This document shows positions 10,085 to 18,909 of a stretch of DNA of 64,000 nucleotides, piece after piece. The position numbers were made by a program, and so were the translations under genes. The notes beneath the pieces were generated by a model. It made no database searches and was not told where the DNA came from. It worked only from the letters and a program-made list of their open reading frames with translations. This DNA is from Bacteroidota bacterium. GTDB taxonomy: Bacteria; Bacteroidota; Bacteroidia; Chitinophagales; Chitinophagaceae. The stretch lies in assembly GCA_016868895.1 (NCBI GenBank), contig VGFK01000005.1, forward strand, positions 31,876-95,875, read 5' to 3'. The stretch's first letter is position 1. Every line of letters starts with the position of its first letter.

Positions 10085-11275
10085 ATGAAACTATCGTCGC
10101 GCCTCGATCTCTTTGCTGAACCGGAAACGCTGAAAATGGCCAAGCTGGGCCGTGAGTTAAGGGCCAAGGGAATTGATGTGATCGATCTTTCGCTGGGAGA
10201 GCCGGATTTTGATACGCCCACGCACATCAAGGATGCCCTGAAAAAGGCCGTTGACGATAACTACAGCCATTATACCCCTGTAGCGGGATACCCCGATTTG
10301 AGGGAAGCCGCATGTTCTAAGTTGAAACGCGACAACAACCTCGAGTATAAACCTGAAAACATTCTGGTGTCCACGGGTGCCAAACAAAGTTTGGCCAATG
10401 TGGTCATGGCCATTGTCGACAAAGGCGATGAGGTAATCATTCCCACCCCTTACTGGGTGACCTATTCTGAAATTGTGAAGCTGGCTGAAGGCAAGGTTAC
10501 CCTGGTGCGCACCTCCATTGAAAATAAGTATAAGATCACGGCTGCAGAATTGGAACAGGTGATCAATGCAAACACGCGACTCTTCATGTTTTCTTCTCCG
10601 TGTAATCCAAGCGGTGCAGTCTATTCGAAAGAAGAATTGTCGGCCCTTGCTGAAGTCTTTAGAAAACATCCACAGGTCTACATCCTCTCTGATGAAATTT
10701 ACGAGTACATCAATTTTGTGGGCAAGCACGAGAGCATCGCTCAGTTTGAGGACCTCAAAGATCGCATCATCATCATCAACGGATTGAGCAAGGGGTATGC
10801 CATGACCGGTTATCGGTTGGGATACATTGCTGCGCATCCCGATGTGGTCAAGGCGTGTGAAAAATTACAGGGACAATACACCAGCGGCACCAACGCTGTA
10901 ACGCAACGCGGAGCCATCGTGGCGCTGACGGGCGATATGGCACCCAGTGTAGAAATGAACAAAGAATTTGGGCGCAGACGCGAGCGCATGCTGCAGTTAA
11001 TCAAGGCCATACCGGGAATCCACATTGCTGAACCGGATGGAGCATTCTATGTGTTTCCGGTTGTTACAGCCTATTTTGGAAAAAAGAATGGCGAGGAAAA
11101 AATCAAAGATGCCGATGATCTTTGCATGTATTTGCTGAACACTGCGCATGTGTCCACCGTTACGGGTCGTGCTTTCGGAGAACCTACCTGCATCCGCATT
11201 TCATTTGCCAACAGCATGGAAAAGATTGAAGCGGCCATGGACCGCATCAGCAAAGCACTCGCTGCACTTCAGTAA
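10085..11275 (+). CDS. Class I pyridoxal phosphate-dependent aminotransferase (aspartate aminotransferase type)
   Basis: A 396-residue fold-type I aminotransferase of the AspC Ib subgroup, exchanging amino groups between aspartate-like amino acids and 2-oxoglutarate. Visible motifs are LSLGEPDFDTP near the N-terminus, YTPVAGYPDLRE, SSPCNPSGAVYSKEE, SDEIYEYI and the PLP-lysine segment GLSKGYAMTGYRLGY; a C-terminal arginine in CIRISFANS binds the substrate carboxylate. An upstream in-frame TTG at 10037 is part of the promoter, so the ATG at 10085 is used. The gene converges tightly with the gamma-glutamyltransferase-like gene (2-base gap). Exact substrate is not determined. Confidence 0.93.
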   Translation: MKLSSRLDLFAEPETLKMAKLGRELRAKGIDVIDLSLGEPDFDTPTHIKDALKKAVDDNYSHYTPVAGYPDLREAACSKLKRDNNLEYKPENILVSTGAKQSLANVVMAIVDKGDEVIIPTPYWVTYSEIVKLAEGKVTLVRTSIENKYKITAAELEQVINANTRLFMFSSPCNPSGAVYSKEELSALAEVFRKHPQVYILSDEIYEYINFVGKHESIAQFEDLKDRIIIINGLSKGYAMTGYRLGYIAAHPDVVKACEKLQGQYTSGTNAVTQRGAIVALTGDMAPSVEMNKEFGRRRERMLQLIKAIPGIHIAEPDGAFYVFPVVTAYFGKKNGEEKIKDADDLCMYLLNTAHVSTVTGRAFGEPTCIRISFANSMEKIEAAMDRISKALAALQ

Positions 11276-11277
11276 GC

Positions 11278-13161
11278 TTACCAGGCTATACCGTAGTCTT
11301 CGCCGTGATTGCTGGATCCTCCCCAGAGCGACCCGTGTTTCCAGTCGAAATAAATGGCATTGATGGGACCCGAAGTCCGATCATCAAACGAAAGCGTATA
11401 TCCCATTGCTTTCAATGCAGTGCGAATCGATTCCGGAGTTTTATCGTGCAACAAAATACTGCCTGCTCGAGGTTGACGATCCGATGTTTTTGTCCCGCCA
11501 AGGGATAACCACAGTTGATTGGTGTTGATGTTGGCCGCTTCGGTTGCCTGTTGCGCCGTCATGTTGAACTCCACCATGTTCAGGAAAAACTGGAGCAGGT
11601 TTTGATCCTGGGTATCGCCTCCTTGCACAGCGAATGCCAAAAATGGCTTGCCGTCTTTCATTGCAAGACTTGGGGTAAGGGTGACACGGGGACGCTTACC
11701 GGGCGCTACAACATTGAACGGGTTCAGGCTGGAGTCCAATACAAAACTTTGCATGCGCTGGCTCATGCCCACGCCGGTTTTACCCGCGATGCAGGCCGGT
11801 ATCCATCCACCGCTGGGTGTAATGGAAACCACCCATTCTTCTTTGTCCGCAGCCTCCACAGAAGTCGTTCCCGCCCAAAGCCGCTCGTAATACGCTTCGT
11901 CCAATAGTGCCAATCCACCGGTATCGTGAGTGGGAGCAAAATTTCGCTCACTGCTTTCAAATCCACTGAATCCTCTTGCCTTGAGTAAAGCCGTGTAGGG
12001 ATTTGAATCTCCTTGAAAGGGATAAGGATCACCGGGACCAATATTCGGATCATTTTTTCCCTTGTTGATGTGTGCGGCGCGTTGCTTTGCGTATTCTTTG
12101 CTGAGCAATCCCTTCATGGGTTCTGCAGGAGGGAAATACGGGTCGCCATAATAAAAATCGCGATCGGCAAACGCCATACTCATCGCCTGATACACGGTGT
12201 GGATGTAGGATGTGCTGTTGTAGCCCATGGACTTGAGATCCACATTCTCTAAAATGTTCAGGGCTTGCAACATGGCGGGACCTTGGGTCCATTGCTGCAT
12301 TTTATAGACATCAATTCCTTTATACGTGATGTGCGTGGGCTGCTCGACCAATGGTTTCCAGTTGGCCAGGTCCTGCAGGGTGAAAAGTCCCCCTTGCTCT
12401 TTACTGCCCCGCACCAATTCCTGTGCGATATCCCCTTTATAGAAACGATCGTATGCCGCCATGATCGCCGCTTTGCGTGTGGCTCCTTTTTTTAGGGCCT
12501 GTTGCTCGGCATCTACCATTTTTTGAAGAGTATTCAATAAATCGGACTGCACAAAAATTTCTCCGGCTTCAGGAGCTTCTCTCTTTTCGCCAAGGTGTGG
12601 AAGGAACACCGCTTTGCTGTAGGGCCATTCTTTGATCCGATTTTTTTGACGCTCGATGCTGTTTGCAGTTTGAGCGTCTATTGGATAACCGGCTGCGAGT
12701 TCCATGGCAGGCGACAATACCTCTTTCAAACTTTTTGTCCCGTATTCCGCCAGCATGTAACAGAGTCCGCCAGGCGTTCCAGGAGTAGTGGCAGCGAGTG
12801 GACCGTATTCGGGAGGAAAATTGTATCCCTTGCTTTTAAAAAACTCCGGTGTGGCGCCAGTAGGAGCAACACCCATGGCATTGATGCTGATGACTTGTTT
12901 TGTTTTGGGATTATAGAGAATGGTTTGTGTTTCTCCACCCCAGCTCAATACATCCCACATGGTGCAGGTAGCGGCCAGCATCGCACAGGCCGCATCAACT
13001 GCATTTCCTCCTTTGTTGAAGAGGGTTGCTCCGGCAGTTGCAGCAAGCGGTTTACCGGTGATGGCCATCCAGTGTTTGCCGTGCAGCGGCGGCTTCTGTG
13101 TTTGCTGTGCGTTAACGGTGGTTGCTGCAAGTAAACAGGCTAGTGCAAAAATCTTTTTCAT
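11278..13161 (-). CDS. Exported gamma-glutamyltransferase-like protein
   Basis: A 627-residue Ntn-hydrolase of the gamma-glutamyltranspeptidase family with a Sec signal peptide (MKKIFALACLLAATTVNAQ). Family members self-cleave into large and small subunits, exposing a Thr nucleophile. The candidate nucleophile is the first Thr of GTTSVEAADK (about residue 430); typical enzymes read TTH here, so the third position is changed to Ser. Other motifs are GGNAVDAACAMLAAT near the N-terminus and TLTPSLAMKDGKPFLAF with GGDTQDQNLLQ in the small subunit. The family's GSPGG-type segment appears to be replaced by QGGDTQDQN. Plausible substrates are glutathione, gamma-glutamyl amides or acylated amino acids (cephalosporin-acylase-like). 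It is followed 1 base away by an exported amidohydrolase upstream on the same strand, suggesting an operon. Confidence 0.88.
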   Translation of the reverse strand: MKKIFALACLLAATTVNAQQTQKPPLHGKHWMAITGKPLAATAGATLFNKGGNAVDAACAMLAATCTMWDVLSWGGETQTILYNPKTKQVISINAMGVAPTGATPEFFKSKGYNFPPEYGPLAATTPGTPGGLCYMLAEYGTKSLKEVLSPAMELAAGYPIDAQTANSIERQKNRIKEWPYSKAVFLPHLGEKREAPEAGEIFVQSDLLNTLQKMVDAEQQALKKGATRKAAIMAAYDRFYKGDIAQELVRGSKEQGGLFTLQDLANWKPLVEQPTHITYKGIDVYKMQQWTQGPAMLQALNILENVDLKSMGYNSTSYIHTVYQAMSMAFADRDFYYGDPYFPPAEPMKGLLSKEYAKQRAAHINKGKNDPNIGPGDPYPFQGDSNPYTALLKARGFSGFESSERNFAPTHDTGGLALLDEAYYERLWAGTTSVEAADKEEWVVSITPSGGWIPACIAGKTGVGMSQRMQSFVLDSSLNPFNVVAPGKRPRVTLTPSLAMKDGKPFLAFAVQGGDTQDQNLLQFFLNMVEFNMTAQQATEAANINTNQLWLSLGGTKTSDRQPRAGSILLHDKTPESIRTALKAMGYTLSFDDRTSGPINAIYFDWKHGSLWGGSSNHGEDYGIAW

Positions 13162-13162
13162 A

Positions 13163-14491
13163 TTATCCTTTATAAACTTTTCCTTTTTTCATGACGAAAT
13201 CCACCTTCTGCAAGAGGTTGATGTACTTGATGGCATCTCCCTTGACTGCAATGATGTCGGCTTGCTTGCCTTCCGTGATGGTACCCACTTTCTGATCAAC
13301 ACCCATGAACACCGATGGCCAGTAGGTTGCGGACTTGATGGCTTGAATTGGATCCACGCCAAACACGCGCACCCATACGTCCAGCTCATTCCAGGTGCTC
13401 TGTGAATGGAACTTCATGGGTATTCCACTGTCGGTGCCAATCAACAACACGACACCTGCTTTTTGCAGTTGGCGGAATTTGGTTTCCAGTGTGGGTTTTC
13501 GAATCGGAGTGAGTTGGAAGTAGGAAAGTCGACCTGGATGCTGCAACGAACTCCGAATGTCTTTGATCACAGAATCCGGTAAGCCCAGGTGCCAGGATGG
13601 GTCATCGATTTTTTCCGGATTGTCGCGCACATCTTCATAATTGTATAATCCTTCAATGGTTGGTGTCCAGAACAAGGGACCCTTGCTCATTTGCGCAGTT
13701 CGTTCTGCAATGGATTTGATGATGTCATCCGGATAAGCCGGAGCCGAACTCAGTCCCGTGTGTTCAAAATTATCAACACCTGCTTCCAGTCCAATGCGGA
13801 TTTCATTGGGACGATGCGAGTGTCCCACGACTTTTAATTTGTGTTTGTGTGCTTCATTCACAATGGCAAACACTTCCTCACGGGTCATTTCATCCTGATC
13901 AATCAGCTTGATGCAGTCCACTCCCGCCTTTGCCAGGAGCTGAACTTTTTCGCGTGCATCTTTTTCACCGTATACACCCCAGCGGAATTGTTCCGTACCG
14001 GGATAGGGGCGGTGTTGAAGAAAAGGTCCGCTCACGTACATGGTCGCACCGGGAATTTCTCCGCGGTTGATGGCATCGCGCACCCAGATGCTTTCTTCCA
14101 GAGGTCCACCCAAATCCCGTGCACTGGTCACACCAGCCATCAACAATTGATGGGCAGATGCCGGCATGATGATTTTTTGAAAAAGCGGAGGATATTTTTT
14201 ATCCCAATAAGGGTAATCGGCATGACCGTTGATCATCATATGCACGTGCATGTCCCACAAGCCGGGCATCACCGTCATCCCTTCTGTGGAGATGATCTGG
14301 ATTCCTTTAGGAATATCCAGTTCTCCAACGCGTCCTACTTTTTCAATGGTTTCGCCATTGATCAGCACCACGCTGTTCTGTATGGGTTTTCCGCCATATC
14401 CATCCACCAGTGTTCCTCCTACCAATGCTTTGCGCTGTGCGGGCAGGGAGAGTGCAATCAGCAGGAAGATCTGCAGAGAAATCGTTTTCAT
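13163..14491 (-). CDS. Exported amidohydrolase family protein (imidazolonepropionase-like)
   Basis: A 442-residue metal-dependent hydrolase of the amidohydrolase superfamily with a signal peptide (MKTISLQIFLLIALSLPAQ). The barrel has the metal motif WDMHVHMM after PGL, a His in VVGHSHRPNE, a further His in EHTGLSS and the catalytic Asp in LIGTDSGIPM. The N- and C-terminal beta-sandwich (GGTLVDGYGG... and ITEGKQADIIAV) matches the imidazolonepropionase/prolidase-like group, which includes Xaa-Pro dipeptidases and organophosphate hydrolases. An ATG at 14527 is in frame but would bury the signal peptide behind 12 residues. The substrate is unknown. It is the first gene of a two-gene unit with the GGT-like gene. 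Confidence 0.87.
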   Translation of the reverse strand: MKTISLQIFLLIALSLPAQRKALVGGTLVDGYGGKPIQNSVVLINGETIEKVGRVGELDIPKGIQIISTEGMTVMPGLWDMHVHMMINGHADYPYWDKKYPPLFQKIIMPASAHQLLMAGVTSARDLGGPLEESIWVRDAINRGEIPGATMYVSGPFLQHRPYPGTEQFRWGVYGEKDAREKVQLLAKAGVDCIKLIDQDEMTREEVFAIVNEAHKHKLKVVGHSHRPNEIRIGLEAGVDNFEHTGLSSAPAYPDDIIKSIAERTAQMSKGPLFWTPTIEGLYNYEDVRDNPEKIDDPSWHLGLPDSVIKDIRSSLQHPGRLSYFQLTPIRKPTLETKFRQLQKAGVVLLIGTDSGIPMKFHSQSTWNELDVWVRVFGVDPIQAIKSATYWPSVFMGVDQKVGTITEGKQADIIAVKGDAIKYINLLQKVDFVMKKGKVYKG

Positions 14492-14543
14492 GAATTCTGT
14501 TTTATTATAGTCATTCAATTTAGTCATTTTTAGAATCCATGCG

Positions 14544-14551
14544 TATATTTG
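14544..14551 (+). promoter_or_regulatory. -7 box before kduI
   Basis: TATATTTG matches TAnnTTTG and ends 19 bases before the kduI ATG. No convincing TTG was found at the -33 spacing. Confidence 0.5.
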
Positions 14552-14570
14552 AAAGGATCAAGTTGTATTC

Positions 14571-15401
14571 ATGAATATCCGCTTTGCCATTGGACAAAAA
14601 GAGGCCAACGCGCTGGACACGCAGGGTTTGCGTGACCGGTTTTTGGTCGACGGTTTATTTCAAAATGACCGTATGAGCCTGGTCTATTCTCACCACGACC
14701 GGATGATTGTCGGTGGTTGCCAGCCCATCAAAAAAAAGATTGCCCTCGAACCCCCTGCTGAACTCCGTGCAGCATATTTTTTAGAGCGCCGTGAACTCGG
14801 CATCATCAATATCGGCGGAAAAGCTGAAGTCGAGGCCGATGGCAAAAAGTATTCCCTGAATAAACTGGAATGCCTCTATCTGGGCAAAGGGGTAAAGAAG
14901 GTAGTGTTTGCTTCTGCGGATTCTAAAAAGCCTGCAAAGTTGTATGTGTTGTCTGCTCCGGCGCATCACAGTTATCCCGCGGTCAAGTATACGCGGCAGA
15001 AAGCAGCTCCTGTTCATTTGGGGGATGCATCCACGTCCAACAAACGCACAGTATATAAATATATTCACCGCGAGGGTATTCAAAGTTGTCAGTTGGTGAT
15101 GGGACTCACAGTATTGGAAAAAGGAAGCGTGTGGAATTCTGTTCCTCCGCATACGCATACCCGTCGAATGGAAGTGTACCTCTACTTTGATCTGGGTGCA
15201 GCCCATCGCGTGTTTCATTTCATGGGCGAGCCACAGGAAACCCGCCACATTGTGATGGCCAATGATGAAGCAGTGATTTCTCCGCCCTGGAGCATGCATT
15301 TTGGTTGCGGCACGTCAAACTATTCATTTGTATGGGGAATGGCTGGTGAGAATTTGGATTATACGGATATGGATCCGGCTCTCATTTCTACATTGAAATA
15401 A
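14571..15401 (+). CDS. kduI: 5-dehydro-4-deoxy-D-glucuronate isomerase
   Basis: A 276-residue cupin-fold isomerase that converts 4-deoxy-L-threo-5-hexosulose uronate, released by pectate and other uronate lyases, to 3-deoxy-D-glycero-2,5-hexodiulosonate. The zinc ligands are visible: two His and a Glu in PPHTHTRRMEVYLYFDL and a later His in PPWSMHFGCGTSNY; the family end GENLDYTDMD is present. It is the first gene of a + strand operon with kdgK and kdgA. The next enzyme, KduD, is not obvious in the window; the SDR at 21671-22492 looks more like a mannonate oxidoreductase. Confidence 0.95.
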   Translation: MNIRFAIGQKEANALDTQGLRDRFLVDGLFQNDRMSLVYSHHDRMIVGGCQPIKKKIALEPPAELRAAYFLERRELGIINIGGKAEVEADGKKYSLNKLECLYLGKGVKKVVFASADSKKPAKLYVLSAPAHHSYPAVKYTRQKAAPVHLGDASTSNKRTVYKYIHREGIQSCQLVMGLTVLEKGSVWNSVPPHTHTRRMEVYLYFDLGAAHRVFHFMGEPQETRHIVMANDEAVISPPWSMHFGCGTSNYSFVWGMAGENLDYTDMDPALISTLK

Positions 15402-15411
15402 ATTATTGATC

Positions 15412-16413
15412 ATGGCAAAAAAAATCGTGACGTTTGGTGAGATCATGCTGAGGCTCTCGCCTCCGGGCTATAACCGTGTTGTGTTGACGGAACGCTTTGA
15501 TGCCACCTATGGAGGAAGCGAGGCCAATGTGGCAATCTCCTTATCACGATTCGGAAAAGATGTGGCGCACGTCACAAAAGTTCCGGAGCATGCGGTGGGA
15601 CAAGCCGTGGTGGATCATTTGCGCCGGCACGGTGTGGACACATCCTCTGTGTTGAGAGGCGGAGAGCGTTTGGGCGTTTATTATTTGGAGAATGGCGTGT
15701 CCATGAGAAGTCCCCAAGTGATCTATGATCGCAAAGGAGCTGCATTTGCCGAGGCGGCAGTGGATGAATATGATAGTGATGCGATTTTGGCGGATGCCGA
15801 TTGGTTCCATGTTTCCGGGATCACACCTGCTTTGTCCGACTCGTGTGCAGCACTGACCATGCGGTTCATGGAAGCAGCACGCAAGAGGGGCATCACCACC
15901 AGCATTGATTTGAATTACCGTAAAAAATTATGGTCGCGCGAAAAGGCAGTACAGACGTTGATTCCGTTGTGTCGACTGGCGGATGTGTGCATTGGTGCTG
16001 ATGCATCGTTGCTGTCCAGTCCCATGGACGTAGAACAAGAAGACCCCGCTGCCGTGCAGGTGTTGCTGGCAGCCCTGCACAAAGAATTTGGGTTCCGTTC
16101 CATCGTTACTACGGTTCGTGTGAGTCACAGTGCCAGCTATAACGATTGGAGCGCTGTGTGCTACGATGGAAAAACTTTTCATGTGACGCGACAATATTCC
16201 ATTCGCATTGTAGACCGGGTTGGTGGAGGAGATGGATTTGCAGCTGGGTTGCTGTATGGACTGCATTCGGGATGGAGCCTAGATAAGTCAACCGACTTCG
16301 CAACGGCTGCAGGTGCGCTCAAGCATACCATTCCTGGCGACATCAACTTGGTCACTGTAGAAGAAGTCAATGAACTGCTGCAGGGCGATGGAAGCGGGAA
16401 AGTTCAACGTTAA
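15412..16413 (+). CDS. kdgK: 2-keto-3-deoxygluconate kinase (PfkB family)
   Basis: A 333-residue PfkB-family sugar kinase, expected to phosphorylate 2-keto-3-deoxygluconate to KDPG in the cytoplasm. The N-terminal GEIMLRLSPPG and YGGSEANVAISL motifs are typical of KDG kinases, and the catalytic Asp lies in RVGGGDGFAAGL near residue 270. The ATG at 15412 is 10 bases after kduI; an in-frame TTG at 15406 would add two residues. Position between kduI and the KDPG aldolase gene supports KDG rather than fructose or ribose as substrate. The same product pool is fed by UxuA. Confidence 0.9.
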   Translation: MAKKIVTFGEIMLRLSPPGYNRVVLTERFDATYGGSEANVAISLSRFGKDVAHVTKVPEHAVGQAVVDHLRRHGVDTSSVLRGGERLGVYYLENGVSMRSPQVIYDRKGAAFAEAAVDEYDSDAILADADWFHVSGITPALSDSCAALTMRFMEAARKRGITTSIDLNYRKKLWSREKAVQTLIPLCRLADVCIGADASLLSSPMDVEQEDPAAVQVLLAALHKEFGFRSIVTTVRVSHSASYNDWSAVCYDGKTFHVTRQYSIRIVDRVGGGDGFAAGLLYGLHSGWSLDKSTDFATAAGALKHTIPGDINLVTVEEVNELLQGDGSGKVQR

Positions 16414-16422
16414 TCAACGAAC

Positions 16423-17085
16423 ATGAAAACAACTCAACAGATCATAGATGCCATTACGGGACAGGGAATGTTGCCTTTGTATTTCCACCCTGATGCGACC
16501 ACCAGTATAGAAATACTTCGAGCCTTGCATCGGGCCGGTGTGCGTTCTATTGAATATACCAATCGGGGCGCAACGGCACTTTCCAATTTTGAGCAACTGA
16601 TTGCCATTCGTAATGCAGAAATGCCAGAAGTGATTTTGGGAGTGGGCACCATCAAAAATCTGCAACAGGCCAAAGCGTATCTGTCGGTCGGTGCAGATTT
16701 CCTGGTCAGTCCCGGTTACGATGCCGAAGTAGCCGCTTACTGTGTGGAGCGTGATATATTTTTCGGTCCAGGGTGCATGAGTCCCACCGAAATCATGACT
16801 GCCGAAAATGCAGGCATCAAATTTGTAAAATTATTTCCCGGCAATATGTTGGGACCGGAATACATGAGCAGCATCCGCGATATTTTTCCGCTCATGGTGT
16901 TCATGCCTACCGGTGGAGTGGATACTACCGCTGAAAGCATTACGGCATGGTACTCATCAGGAGTAAAGGCCGTCGGCATGGGAAGCAAATTGGTGAGCAA
17001 GTCGCTCATGGAAGCACATGATTATGCGGGTATAGAGGCCATTGCAAAAAAAGTATTGAACATCATCGCCGAGGTCAGAAAATAA
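16423..17085 (+). CDS. kdgA: KDPG/KHG aldolase
   Basis: A 220-residue class I aldolase that cleaves KDPG into pyruvate and glyceraldehyde-3-phosphate. The Schiff-base lysine lies in GIKFVKLFPGNM, and the proton-shuttling Glu is in GVRSIEYTNRG; the phosphate-binding end is MPTGGVDTT. It starts 9 bases after kdgK, so the two steps are co-expressed. The protein could also accept 2-keto-4-hydroxyglutarate, as many family members do. Confidence 0.93.
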   Translation: MKTTQQIIDAITGQGMLPLYFHPDATTSIEILRALHRAGVRSIEYTNRGATALSNFEQLIAIRNAEMPEVILGVGTIKNLQQAKAYLSVGADFLVSPGYDAEVAAYCVERDIFFGPGCMSPTEIMTAENAGIKFVKLFPGNMLGPEYMSSIRDIFPLMVFMPTGGVDTTAESITAWYSSGVKAVGMGSKLVSKSLMEAHDYAGIEAIAKKVLNIIAEVRK

Positions 17086-17092
17086 AAAATTG

Positions 17093-17986
17093 ATGAAAAG
17101 CAGTACCGCTTTTTTATTCCTTGCATGCATTGCGTTTCAACCGGTGATGGCGCAATACCAACCCTTGTACGAACGCATTCCCAATTACATTGACGCACCC
17201 AATGAGGAGTCGGAGCAGGTGCAGGGAATTTTGCGCATCTCAAAAGTTTCCATTCCCGGGTATGCTTTTTTTAGCGCAGGAAATGAGGGCATTAAAAAAC
17301 CCTGTGTCGTGATTTGTCCCGGTGGCGGCTACGGCATACTGGCTGCTCAGCACGAGGGCACCGATGTGGCCAAGTACTTCAACAGCATTGGGGTACATGC
17401 CATCGTGCTCAAGTACCGATTGCCATCACCTGGCCATCAGCCCGATCCAAAGATTGCGCCGTTGCAAGATGCACAGCAGGCCATTGCGCTGGTGCGACAA
17501 CATGCCAAAGAGTGGAATGTGGATCCAAAGAAAGTGGGCATCATGGGATTTTCGGCGGGCGGGCACCTGGCTTCTACGGCTGCAACCCATTTCAATGATA
17601 AACAGATTGCAGGTACACGATCGGTGCGTCCCGATTTTCAAATTTTAGTCTATCCGGTGATCACCTTTGGAGAAAAAACGCACAAAGGTTCCCGCAATAA
17701 TTTATTGAGTGCGGATACTTCTGAAAGATGGATTGAATATTTTTCCAATGAGCTACAGGTGAAAGCGAGCGCTCCCAAAGCCTTTGTGGTGCATGCTGCT
17801 GATGATAAAGTGGTACCCGTTGAAAATGCGCGGGCCTATGTAATGGCATTGAAGTTCTATAATGTGGATGTGGATTATTTTGAATTTGAAAAAGGGGGAC
17901 ATGGATTTGGGATGGTGAACAAGATGAGTGCTGTTGATTGGACTGCCCTCATGAAATCCTGGATGGTAAAAGAAGGAATTCTCTAA
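17093..17986 (+). CDS. Exported alpha/beta-hydrolase, acetylxylan-esterase-like
   Basis: A 297-residue secreted esterase with a signal peptide (MKSSTAFLFLACIAFQPVMAQ). The nucleophile elbow is GFSAGGHLA (about residue 150), the oxyanion-hole segment is VVICPGGGYG, the acid is probably in HAADDKVVPVENA and the His in GGHGFGM. This is the pattern of BD-FAE/acetylxylan esterase-like carbohydrate esterases that remove acetyl or similar groups from polysaccharides or oligosaccharides. It is last in the kduI-kdgK-kdgA operon (7-base gap), pointing to de-esterification of uronate-containing glycans. The stop codon overlaps the convergent EamA gene by 4 bases. Confidence 0.86.
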   Translation: MKSSTAFLFLACIAFQPVMAQYQPLYERIPNYIDAPNEESEQVQGILRISKVSIPGYAFFSAGNEGIKKPCVVICPGGGYGILAAQHEGTDVAKYFNSIGVHAIVLKYRLPSPGHQPDPKIAPLQDAQQAIALVRQHAKEWNVDPKKVGIMGFSAGGHLASTAATHFNDKQIAGTRSVRPDFQILVYPVITFGEKTHKGSRNNLLSADTSERWIEYFSNELQVKASAPKAFVVHAADDKVVPVENARAYVMALKFYNVDVDYFEFEKGGHGFGMVNKMSAVDWTALMKSWMVKEGIL

Positions 17987-18909
17987 TCCAATCGTTTTAC
18001 TTTCAAGGCATTCAGCCAAACGCCAGCGATGATCAGTGCTCCGGCAATCAGTTTCCAGATGGTCAGTGATTCGTTCATCAGCAAAATGGCTCCGGCTGTT
18101 CCAAACAGAGGTTGAAAATAAATAAAGCTGCCAGTGCGGGATGGTCCCCATTTCATCACGCCCCAGTTCATCAGGATGTTGGCAACCAATGTTCCGGTGA
18201 TGATGATGTAGAGCAGTGCAAACCAATCGTAACCATTGAATTGTTTCCAGTCGATTGCCGCAAATTCATCACAGGCGATGGGAATGCTGAATGCCGCACC
18301 AAAGGCAAAAGCATACCGCAGGATCGTCATGGGGGAGTAGCGCTGTGAAATACGCCGAATGAGCACCAGGTAGGAAGAATAACAGACCGATCCGGCCAGG
18401 ATGAACAAATCGCCGACCAGAGTTGGTGCATGAGCGGAGGTCGATTGCTTTCGCATGGAGATGAGCAGAACAGCACCTGAGAGTCCCAACACCAATCCTC
18501 CAATCCTGTTCCATCCAAATGCTTCTTTCAAAAAGATGGCGGCGAGTATGGAAACGATGATGGGAGTGGACATGATCAGCAGAGAAGCATGAATGGGATT
18601 GGTAGCAGCAATCCCTTTGATGGAAAACAATTGATTGCAGGTCATGCCCAGCAGACCGGCAATCATTACGACGCCTAGTTCTTTTCCTCTGATTGTTTCG
18701 GTGTTGCGGCTGAACAGAGGGATTGAGAGCAAGACGATGGCGCTGAACAGGAGTCGCGAGAACGTCAGTGCTACCGGCTCCATCAACCGGGGTGAGATGT
18801 ATTTCACTGCGATGACGTTGGTGCCATAGAAAAAGTTGGCGACTACCAAGGCAGTCGCCAACCACAGAGCTCCTGTTTTTTTTGAGTCAGTATTTGAAGA
18901 TTTTTCCAC
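17983..18909 (-). CDS. EamA/DMT family permease
   Basis: A 308-residue integral membrane protein with about ten predicted helices in two five-helix EamA repeats, of the drug/metabolite transporter superfamily. Family members export or import small metabolites; the substrate cannot be predicted. Visible repeat signatures include the early NFFYGTNVIAVKYISP segment and the PLFGTAGAILLMNESLT segment of the second half. It is the last gene of the long minus-strand uronate operon and its start overlaps the preceding oxidoreductase gene by 23 bases, so the two are translationally linked. Confidence 0.88.
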   Translation of the reverse strand: MEKSSNTDSKKTGALWLATALVVANFFYGTNVIAVKYISPRLMEPVALTFSRLLFSAIVLLSIPLFSRNTETIRGKELGVVMIAGLLGMTCNQLFSIKGIAATNPIHASLLIMSTPIIVSILAAIFLKEAFGWNRIGGLVLGLSGAVLLISMRKQSTSAHAPTLVGDLFILAGSVCYSSYLVLIRRISQRYSPMTILRYAFAFGAAFSIPIACDEFAAIDWKQFNGYDWFALLYIIITGTLVANILMNWGVMKWGPSRTGSFIYFQPLFGTAGAILLMNESLTIWKLIAGALIIAGVWLNALKVKRLD

